A stretch of 64,000 nucleotides of DNA from NCBI GenBank assembly GCA_913057205.1, contig CAJXNO010000008.1:1-64000 (forward strand). Reading direction: 5' to 3'. The notes beneath the pieces are model-generated. The model was not told where the DNA came from. It saw only the letters and a list, made by a program, of their open reading frames with translations, and did no database searches. The stretch is from an uncultured Flavobacteriales bacterium. Its GTDB lineage: Bacteria; Bacteroidota; Bacteroidia; Flavobacteriales_G; Salibacteraceae. Shown here piece by piece: positions 37,462 to 45,167 of the stretch; within the stretch, counting starts at the first letter, position 1, and each line of letters starts with the position of its first letter. A program made the position numbers and the translations under genes.

Positions 37462-38031
37462 TTATTTGCCGCGTTGCGAGCCTGTAGTCTTCGCTGACGC
37501 CCCTCCGCCTTTCGACTTTGAGGAAGCTTTTCCTGCAGTCTTAGGTGCTACTTTCTTCTTGGCAGTAGATTCTTTCTTAGCTTCTTTCGCTGAGGTCTTC
37601 TTCTTCTCTTCAGCACCTTCCTCCTTACTTTCTTCCTCTTTGTCCTCGTTCGGGTCGAAGGCTTTGTGCTCGATCAATTCATTGTACCAGCGCACCACCT
37701 TCACCATGTCACTGGGGTAAACACGGTCCTTATCGTACTCTGGAAGGATGGATTCAAAGTAGGCCTTCACCTTATCGTTCCCTTCTTTCGGATCGATGGC
37801 TTGCTTGCCGTCTTCCTTTTCATACATGCGGGTGAAAACATCCTTCAAGGGAACCTCCTCTGTTTCGGTATAGATGCTGATCTCTTCCAAGGCACTTACT
37901 TTAGAAGCACCGTGCACTGGAAAACGTTTACCATCTGCGATGGCCTCAACGATGATTCCATTCTTCATTTGTCCTACCAGGCGGAAAAGGCCTGATTTAC
38001 CTGAGATCGAGAGTATTTGTTCGAATGCCAT
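37462..38031 (-). CDS. DUF5606-like protein with Lys/Ala-rich tail
   Basis: MAFEQILSISGKSGLFRLVGQMKNGIIVEAIADGKRFPVHGASKVSALEEISIYTETEEVPL. Confidence 0.85.
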   Translation of the reverse strand: MAFEQILSISGKSGLFRLVGQMKNGIIVEAIADGKRFPVHGASKVSALEEISIYTETEEVPLKDVFTRMYEKEDGKQAIDPKEGNDKVKAYFESILPEYDKDRVYPSDMVKVVRWYNELIEHKAFDPNEDKEEESKEEGAEEKKKTSAKEAKKESTAKKKVAPKTAGKASSKSKGGGASAKTTGSQRGK

Positions 38032-38074
38032 AGTATTGTTTAAAGCGCGTCAAATGTAACGGAATTCTCTTTTG

Positions 38075-40882
38075 TTAGTCGCTCGTGTATTGAAAGGGTA
38101 GCGTCTCCACAAAGCCTTCGGTTGATAAGCGCAAAAAGTAAATGCCCGTTTCAAGCTCTGGTAAGTCTATCTTCAATTGGTTATAGCCCGCATAGAGCGT
38201 AGGTGAAGAGGTAATGACCACCTGTAAACCCAGCGTATTGTAAACCTCTATCTTGAACAAATTCCGATCTCGCAGACTCAGCTCCAAGGTCAGGTTATCA
38301 CGGGTCGGGTTTGGCCACAGCACTCCAATATCAGCAATCCCAGCTACATCAGCTCCTGGTGGAATGCCATGGTATCGCTCGTAGGCCGCATCTGCGCTTG
38401 ATAGCACCTGTTCTATGGACCTTCCAGCGTGCAGGGCAAAAGCGAGCGTTTGTTTTTCGCCTGGCATCAATTGGATTCCTTTATTGGCCATGACCTGAAT
38501 GACATCATTCCCTTCGCGATCTCCCATTCCCGCTTCGAGGCGCTCTGATGAGAGGGTGAGGTACTTATCCGGGGAATTAAAACCGGTAGAATCGTAAAGA
38601 TCTACCCCTCCAGCGCCGCCTTGGATATTGTCGATCATGTAAGCATTGAACGGCAAGAGCGTCAAGGATTGGATACCAGCGGTCAACTGATCATCACCTG
38701 TGTAGTACACGTAGCCCAATCGTTTCCCATAGGCCGTCTTTGCCTGATTCTCAAATGCATTGATAACATCCCAATCGGCGAAGAGTCCTGCACAAAGGTT
38801 CTCTAGCACCTCATCACTCCTGTTCTCAATGGTGTACGCTATAATCACGTAGTTCTCGTGCGCTTCATCGTCATAGGCATAGACCTCCTGCTCGATGTGC
38901 AGGCCGATCTCATCGCGTATGGCCGAGCTATCGGTGAAAGATCCGAAGGCGTAGTACGCCCTGTCTCCGTCCGGCTCCATGCTTTCGATGATCTGATCGT
39001 ACCAAAAGTCTTGGTCATTAAAGCTGCCGTTGCGGATGCGATCCACCACTCTTGTTTCGCCTACTTCCTGCACGCCGATCATCAAACCTGCTTCATACAG
39101 GAGCGCCTCCTCCACTTCATACTGAAAGCCTAGACCATCCGTTCGCAAAAAGTCGGTATACCCGATCAGGCCATTGTTACTTACAGAGGTTTGAATCGCA
39201 TTGACGTTCACATTCACATAATCCTGATTGACCTTCACCGCGATGTAGTCTGTCATCTTATAATTCGATCCTCCATCTTGCGCCTCAATACGCAATACAA
39301 GCTCTTCATTCAGGGCTATTCCTGGCAAAAGTTGGATGATGAACGGCGCATTCAAGTTATTCGCACGTCCATTCTCTGGAAGGTTCGCAATAGACCACTC
39401 TCCTCCAAGGATTTGCACAAATGGATTGTCTGTATGCAGGGTAACCTGAACATCTCCTGCCCCGAGCAGGTAATTGGCGAGTTCAACCCCCACTTCAATG
39501 TCTTCGCCGGGTTTGAAGATGAGGTCATTGTTATCGGTCACCTCCTGATAGGCGATCCGAAATGCAGGTGATGAGATGGTCAACAAGGCTTGCTTCATAT
39601 CGATGCGGCCGGTACCCAGCTTGCCGGTGTACTGCTCATTGCTGTCTAGATCATAGATGGAAGCATCTGCCGAAACCCTGATCTGCTCTTGGATCTGCAG
39701 GGGTCCGAGTTGCGGATATCGGTGCTTGATCAATCCTGCCAAACCTGCTACAATGGGTGCCGACATGGAGGTACCGCTATCGTAGCCGTAGCCGTCGTTC
39801 TTCAGACTGAAGATTCGCGCACCGGGTGCTAGGACGTCAATGAGGTAATTGTAATTGGAAAAGTCAGCCTTTCGGTCTAACGAATCCGTCGCACCAACAC
39901 TGATCACCTCTGGAAAGGACGCCGGATAGAACAAGGTTTCTCGGTTGTCATTGCCAGCACCGCCTACCAAGACCGCTTGCTTGTTGTAAGTGGCGTATTG
40001 AACGATGTCTTGAGCCACGGAAGAGATCACAAAATTCCCCCAAGAGCAATTGATCACATCGGCACCGTTATCTGCGGCATAGACGATGCCGTCGTAGCCG
40101 AAGGGCAAATTCAGTTTATCCCCGGCCTTCACGGCCATTATTTTGCAACTCCACCCGGTTCCTGCCACACCGAGGGCGTTGTCTACCACTGCTCCCGAAA
40201 GGCCTGCAACATGGGTTCCGTGCGAAAAGCCCGTTTCATCGGGATCGTTGTTATCATCAAAAAAGTTCCAACCGATCACATCGTCGATGTAGCCATTTTC
40301 ATCGTCGTCCACACCATTGTCGGGTATCTCGTCTGCATTCTCTTGCAGTGCACCTTCGAGGTCGGGGTGATCCCAATCAACGCCTGTATCAACGATGGCT
40401 ATGGTAATATCGCTACCACCGGTATCGATGGCCCACGCCTCAAAGGCCTTGATGATGGGTAGATGCCAGAGAGAGTCGAGCAGTTCATCAGAGGGCGTAT
40501 TCAACGGCTTGGCGGTAAAGCGAGGTTCAGAATAAACGACCGTTTGCGTGTTCTTGATCGCCTGCGCCACTTTTAATGGATCGATCTTCTGATCAAAGAA
40601 AACCTCATACACCGTGGTGATGTCCACCTGCTTATCTACCTGATCGGGAGCCAAGTTGCGTGTCGCGGGTTTATCGCTATTCGGGAAAAGCTGCTTGGTA
40701 CGGTAGGTTCCTACACCCTCCAATACCGGCTTAAGTCGATTGATGTTCAATTGGTCACCATCGACATAGCTCGTATACTCGGGTTTCACCTTCAGGATGA
40801 CCCTTCCTGGCATCACGTCTTGCGCATGAACCAAGGTTCCAAGCATGAGGAACAACAAGAAAAGTAGAAATCGTATACGCAT
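38075..40882 (-). CDS. S8-family subtilisin-like serine protease with T9SS type A C-terminal sorting domain
   Basis: IAIVDTGVDWDHPDL, GTHVAGLSGAV, GTSMSAPIVAGLAG triad motifs; C-term WPNPTRDNLTLEL...TGIYFLRLSTEGFVETLPFQYTSD. Confidence 0.95.
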   Translation of the reverse strand: MRIRFLLFLLFLMLGTLVHAQDVMPGRVILKVKPEYTSYVDGDQLNINRLKPVLEGVGTYRTKQLFPNSDKPATRNLAPDQVDKQVDITTVYEVFFDQKIDPLKVAQAIKNTQTVVYSEPRFTAKPLNTPSDELLDSLWHLPIIKAFEAWAIDTGGSDITIAIVDTGVDWDHPDLEGALQENADEIPDNGVDDDENGYIDDVIGWNFFDDNNDPDETGFSHGTHVAGLSGAVVDNALGVAGTGWSCKIMAVKAGDKLNLPFGYDGIVYAADNGADVINCSWGNFVISSVAQDIVQYATYNKQAVLVGGAGNDNRETLFYPASFPEVISVGATDSLDRKADFSNYNYLIDVLAPGARIFSLKNDGYGYDSGTSMSAPIVAGLAGLIKHRYPQLGPLQIQEQIRVSADASIYDLDSNEQYTGKLGTGRIDMKQALLTISSPAFRIAYQEVTDNNDLIFKPGEDIEVGVELANYLLGAGDVQVTLHTDNPFVQILGGEWSIANLPENGRANNLNAPFIIQLLPGIALNEELVLRIEAQDGGSNYKMTDYIAVKVNQDYVNVNVNAIQTSVSNNGLIGYTDFLRTDGLGFQYEVEEALLYEAGLMIGVQEVGETRVVDRIRNGSFNDQDFWYDQIIESMEPDGDRAYYAFGSFTDSSAIRDEIGLHIEQEVYAYDDEAHENYVIIAYTIENRSDEVLENLCAGLFADWDVINAFENQAKTAYGKRLGYVYYTGDDQLTAGIQSLTLLPFNAYMIDNIQGGAGGVDLYDSTGFNSPDKYLTLSSERLEAGMGDREGNDVIQVMANKGIQLMPGEKQTLAFALHAGRSIEQVLSSADAAYERYHGIPPGADVAGIADIGVLWPNPTRDNLTLELSLRDRNLFKIEVYNTLGLQVVITSSPTLYAGYNQLKIDLPELETGIYFLRLSTEGFVETLPFQYTSD

Positions 40883-40927
40883 TACTTGATCAACGCTTGG
40901 TTCCAATTGCACTTAAGACGAACTTGT

Positions 40928-41389
40928 TCATCGATACGGAGGCAGGTTTTCTATATAGACGAATTTCGGGACATTTCGTTGAATAGCGGCGACCACGTGC
41001 TGTAAACCATTCGTCATCACAACGAAGCGCGGCCTCAGCACGCTGTAGTAGGTTGACACCTGTAAAAATACGTCTTCATTCAACACGATTTCAGGCGCTT
41101 TGCACTCCACAATGATCTCACAGTCGCCTCGGTCGCTCAGCACAGCTATGTCAGGTCGCTTGACCTTACCGTTGTACTTGATCTGAAACTCGAGTTGTAA
41201 GCGTGATGCAGGATAGCCCAATGCATTCACCATATAGTGCGCGAAATGCTGCCTCACCCACTCTTCTGGAGTGAGTACCAGGTATTTCTTTCGAAAAGCA
41301 TCGAAGATTTGAATCTGCTCATCAATGCTTCTAACTTTGGCGTTGTAAGCCGGCAAATGCAGCGGCGGATATTTCTTTCGGTCGATCAC
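40928..41389 (-). CDS. Type I restriction enzyme R protein N-terminal-like (HSDR_N) standalone protein
   Basis: LTPEEWVRQHFAHYMVNALGYPASRLQLEFQIKYNGKVKRPDIAVLSDRGDCEIIVECKAPEI. Confidence 0.85.
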   Translation of the reverse strand: MIDRKKYPPLHLPAYNAKVRSIDEQIQIFDAFRKKYLVLTPEEWVRQHFAHYMVNALGYPASRLQLEFQIKYNGKVKRPDIAVLSDRGDCEIIVECKAPEIVLNEDVFLQVSTYYSVLRPRFVVMTNGLQHVVAAIQRNVPKFVYIENLPPYR

Positions 41390-41404
41390 GTATTCCAGCT
41401 ATCA

Positions 41405-42424
41405 ATGGCGAATGTAAAAGAGTATACCCAAATCATGCACGATCTCCAGTCGGGGAAGTTCAAACCGCTTTACTTGCTGCATGGTGAAGAGGCGTACTAC
41501 ATCGACCGGATCAGCAAGTACATTGAAGAGCATGGCGTTCAAGAACATGAGCGAGACTTCAACCGAACGGTCTTCTACGGTCGCGATGTGAGCGATAATG
41601 ACCTCATCGACGCAGCGAAGCGTTTTCCGATGATGGCTGAGCGCCAAGTGGTGATCCTTCGCGAAGCGCAAGACTTTCAGTACAGCTGGGAAAAACTGGA
41701 AGCCTATTTCAGCGATCCCATACCAAGCACCGTGTTGGTGATCGATCACAAATACCGAAAGGCAGACGAGCGAAAGAAATGGGTGAAGCTGATCAAGAAG
41801 AACGGAACCGTATTTCACTCTGCAAAGCACTACGACAATCAGTTGCCACAGGTGATCACCGAACTCACCCGCACCATGAAATACCGTATCAATCCAGCGG
41901 CAGCGATGCTCATGGCGGAATACCTCGGCAATGACCTCGAAAAAATTGAAGGTGAGTTGAGGAAGTTGATGATCAAGGTGCCTTTATCCCAAGAGATCGA
42001 GCAGAACCATGTGCGCGAGAACATTGGAATCAGCAAGGAATTCAGTGCCTTCGACTTGGTTGATGCGCTGGCGGTAAAAGATGTGGAGAAGAGTTTCCGC
42101 GTGGCACATTTCATCGGGTTGAATGAGAAAAGTACCCCTTTCGTGATGGTGGTTGGGTCGATTTTTACCCATTTCAGCAAACTTTTGATGTACCACACCC
42201 TAGCCGACAAGAGCCAGAATAATGTGATGCGCTCCATTCCAGGTGTCTCCAGTCCATGGTTTGCGAAGAAGTTGATCGATTCTGCACCGTACTACAATGC
42301 ACGCAAAGCGGCACTTATCATCGAGAAGCTGAGGGAGGTGGATGCACGGTTCAAAGGAGTAGGCTCCAATGCAGTAAATTCAGGTCAATTGCTGAAGGAG
42401 CTGACCTACTTCATCTTGCACTAA
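41405..42424 (+). CDS. holA: DNA polymerase III delta subunit
   Basis: KFKPLYLLHGEEAYYIDRISKYIEE, FPMMAERQVVILREAQ, FSAFDLVDALAVKDVEKSF. Confidence 0.92.
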   Translation: MANVKEYTQIMHDLQSGKFKPLYLLHGEEAYYIDRISKYIEEHGVQEHERDFNRTVFYGRDVSDNDLIDAAKRFPMMAERQVVILREAQDFQYSWEKLEAYFSDPIPSTVLVIDHKYRKADERKKWVKLIKKNGTVFHSAKHYDNQLPQVITELTRTMKYRINPAAAMLMAEYLGNDLEKIEGELRKLMIKVPLSQEIEQNHVRENIGISKEFSAFDLVDALAVKDVEKSFRVAHFIGLNEKSTPFVMVVGSIFTHFSKLLMYHTLADKSQNNVMRSIPGVSSPWFAKKLIDSAPYYNARKAALIIEKLREVDARFKGVGSNAVNSGQLLKELTYFILH

Positions 42425-43059
42425 CGCGCTAAGTCTAGCCATACCACCTTCTTGGTATCGAAGAATTTCTCTTCAAAGAAATCATTGATCTCCCAGATCC
42501 GGTAGAGTTTGGCGATCTGATCCAATTCCTCTTGGAAATCACCGCCTTTGATGTAAACCAGTCCATTCGGCAATCCTGAAGCATTACCTCGATGCAGCTT
42601 ACCTTTCAACCATTCATCTACACGAGGCAACGCCGTAACAGCCCTACTCACTGCGAAATCGAAGCTGTCTGGAACATCCTCTACGCGGATGTGTTGCGTA
42701 CGAACGTTGGGAAGCTTCATCGCATCTACCATGGCCTGCACCGCCTTCACCTTCTTACCGATGGAATCTACCAACAAAAACGAAGCCTTCGGAAAAGCGA
42801 TGGCAAGTGGGATTCCTGGCAAACCTCCGCCGGTTCCAAAATCTAACACCTGCTGTCCCTCCTTGAACTCCACAACCTTGGCGATGGAGAGCGAATGAAG
42901 GATATGGTTCACCCATACTTGATCCTCGTTTTTACGCGAGATCAGATTGATCTGTTGATTGGTCTCCAAGAGCAACGCGACGTAGTGCTCCAGTTGTTCC
43001 AACTGCGATTTTGTAAACGATGGGAAATACGAGGCAATAAGGTAGGTTCCGCTCTGCAT
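42421..43059 (-). CDS. rsmG: 16S rRNA (guanine(527)-N(7))-methyltransferase
   Basis: NLISRKNEDQVWVNHILHSLSIAKVVEF, VLDFGTGGGLPGIPLAIAFP, FDFAVSRAVTALP. Confidence 0.95.
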   Translation of the reverse strand: MQSGTYLIASYFPSFTKSQLEQLEHYVALLLETNQQINLISRKNEDQVWVNHILHSLSIAKVVEFKEGQQVLDFGTGGGLPGIPLAIAFPKASFLLVDSIGKKVKAVQAMVDAMKLPNVRTQHIRVEDVPDSFDFAVSRAVTALPRVDEWLKGKLHRGNASGLPNGLVYIKGGDFQEELDQIAKLYRIWEINDFFEEKFFDTKKVVWLDLAR

Positions 43060-43081
43060 GTTAGGTTCTTCGATACGGGTG

Positions 43082-43660
43082 TCAGATGTTCTTCACGTTG
43101 TGCTTCAGGATCTCATACATCAGTTCCCGAGCCCTGAATAGTTGCGCCTTCACAGTTCCAAGCGGCAGGTCTAATTCCTCGGCGATTTCATCGTAGCTGT
43201 ATTCCTTTAAATAGCGTAGTTCTACGAGGGTTCTGTACTTCGGCTTCAGTGATTCCACGATCTTGTGCATCGCTTCGATGCGTTGCCCTTTGACCAACTT
43301 TTGTTCTGGGTTTAATTCCTTCGACTGAACATCATAAGATCCCCCGTATCCATCCTCATCTTCATCCTTTTCATCCAAAGAAAAGACCGTCGCCTTTTTC
43401 TTCTTTCGGATAAAATCAATGGCGTTGTTTGACGCGATGCGAAAGAGCCAAGTACTGAACGCATATTCTGGGTTGAAGGACTTTAAGCGCTTGAACGCCT
43501 TTCCAAATGCCTCGATGGTAAGGTCTTCCGCATCATCGGGGTTCTTCACCATCTTGAGCATCATGAAGTAGATGTTCTCCCGATAAGCTTGAAGCAATTC
43601 CGCATACGCTGATTGATCACCAACAATGGCTGACCTAACCAAGGCGTAATCACGCTCCAT
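43082..43660 (-). CDS. ECF-type RNA polymerase sigma factor
   Basis: Sigma-70 region 2 (NPDDAEDLTIEAFGKAFKRL..FSTWLFRIASNNAIDFIRKKK) and region 4 (LRYLKEYSYDEIAEELDLPLGTVKAQLFRARELM). Confidence 0.95.
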   Translation of the reverse strand: MERDYALVRSAIVGDQSAYAELLQAYRENIYFMMLKMVKNPDDAEDLTIEAFGKAFKRLKSFNPEYAFSTWLFRIASNNAIDFIRKKKKATVFSLDEKDEDEDGYGGSYDVQSKELNPEQKLVKGQRIEAMHKIVESLKPKYRTLVELRYLKEYSYDEIAEELDLPLGTVKAQLFRARELMYEILKHNVKNI

Positions 43661-43668
43661 TCTTGACC

Positions 43669-44781
43669 CTACGTTCTTCTTGTCCATTGCTTAGGCATTC
43701 GGCTTGCGGCCATAGCCGAAATTAATGCATTCACGCTAGAAACAACCACATCTAACCAAGGAAGATACTGCCGGTACAACTGAACCCTCGCAGCATCAAG
43801 GAATTGCATCAAAATGATATCGGTCAATTTGGTCAGTAGCAACAGTATAAATAGCGACAAGATTCCAAGCAAGGTAAAGGGTTGGTAAAAGAAAAACAAA
43901 ACACAAGCTAAAGTGAAGAGGATGGGAAGCATTGCTGTGGTCCAGATCATGAGCAACACCTGAATCGGGTAGCGATCACCCACTGAAAGGTGGCGCGACC
44001 GCTGCTTTACCCACGCTGACAAGCTGATTGGGGCATAGCTGTAGGTAAGCGCGTCTGGTCGTGAGACAATACGCATTCCAGCGCGTACGAAATCTTGGAG
44101 CAAGAGGTCATCCGTGCCAGATGAATGACTTAGATGCCCGCTCATAGCACCCGAGGCCTTATAGGCATCCAAGCGAAATGCCATCGATCTGCCTACGGCC
44201 ATGTACGGAAGTTTCCAGGCGATTGCTGCATGAAATAATACGTGCTGTTGGAGCGTAATGTGGGCGTAGCTTTGTCCGATCCAAGTAGCGGGCACATGCA
44301 TGAGTCCACTCCCCACCACCAAATCGGCACCGGCAGCGAGTGCTGAACGCATACGCTCAACAAAGCCTGCATTCGGAATGCTACAATCGGCATCGGTGAG
44401 CAGGATATATTCGGCGTTCACTCGAGACAGCACATGATGCAAACCTGCTTTCTTGCCGTGCACATCATCTGGAAGCCGTTGATACATCAAGTGTTCATGA
44501 TCCGTGGCAAAGCTACGTACAAGCTCAGGTCCTTCATCGGTAGAATGATCGTCTACCAGGAAGCATGAAATCTCGTTCGCCTTCAATTGGACAAGGTCAT
44601 CCAACAACCCTGGAAGCAATGACGACTCATCCTTGAACACCACGATCAAGCAGGTATCTAACGCTTTTGCCTTAGATGCCTCACGCTGGTCTACAAGCAC
44701 TTCAAGGGCAGCATGCAAGCTCAGTTGATAAGCCAATACACAAGCGCTCAGGAAGATCAGGCACCAGAACACAAACATCAC
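43669..44781 (-). CDS. Membrane-associated family 2 glycosyltransferase
   Basis: CFLVDDHSTDEGPELVRSFA, ILLTDADCSIPNAGFVERM, hydrophobic C-terminal segments. Confidence 0.9.
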   Translation of the reverse strand: MMFVFWCLIFLSACVLAYQLSLHAALEVLVDQREASKAKALDTCLIVVFKDESSLLPGLLDDLVQLKANEISCFLVDDHSTDEGPELVRSFATDHEHLMYQRLPDDVHGKKAGLHHVLSRVNAEYILLTDADCSIPNAGFVERMRSALAAGADLVVGSGLMHVPATWIGQSYAHITLQQHVLFHAAIAWKLPYMAVGRSMAFRLDAYKASGAMSGHLSHSSGTDDLLLQDFVRAGMRIVSRPDALTYSYAPISLSAWVKQRSRHLSVGDRYPIQVLLMIWTTAMLPILFTLACVLFFFYQPFTLLGILSLFILLLLTKLTDIILMQFLDAARVQLYRQYLPWLDVVVSSVNALISAMAASRMPKQWTRRT

Positions 44782-45056
44782 TGACGCAACAAGAGGTAGG
44801 CGATGATCACAAGGAGTCCGGCTATGATGAACACCGAGCGGTTAGATTTCCTCACTGCACTTCGTCTTTCATCGGAGCGCCAAGCGGATTGCATGCGTGA
44901 ACGGAGCACTTCTGGACTTGAGGCACCTTCTTCGTTCTCGGTTTCCCTTCTGATGGCCTCTACCCTAGCCTGCAAACGCTCCTTTCGTTCATCATAGAAG
45001 CGCGGCTTGTACTCAAATCGCCGTGGTTTAGGCTGTTTGAAGAGGAACTTGATCAT
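44778..45056 (-). CDS. Hypothetical small protein with C-terminal TM
   Basis: MIKFLFKQPKPRRFEYKPRFYDERKERLQARVEAIRRETENEE...SVFIIAGLLVIIAYLLLRQ; start placed at MIKFLF. Confidence 0.75.
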   Translation of the reverse strand: MIKFLFKQPKPRRFEYKPRFYDERKERLQARVEAIRRETENEEGASSPEVLRSRMQSAWRSDERRSAVRKSNRSVFIIAGLLVIIAYLLLRQ

Positions 45057-45167
45057 AACTCCAAAAGTAAAAGAATACGCTGACAGCTTAGGTAACAACA
45101 TGATGCTGATAAAAAGCGTTGTTGCTTTGATTGCTCCCCTTGACAGGGATGTATCTTCACGCTTCAA

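Noticed and set aside
39977-40462. 161-aa plus-strand ORF
   Set aside because: Antisense to the S8 protease catalytic domain; no independent coding evidence.
40928-41389. Restriction-modification or defence system suggested by the HSDR_N-like gene
   Set aside because: Standalone HsdR N-domain with no HsdM/HsdS or helicase nearby; divergent from holA as often seen in Bacteroidetes, so not evidence for a defence island.
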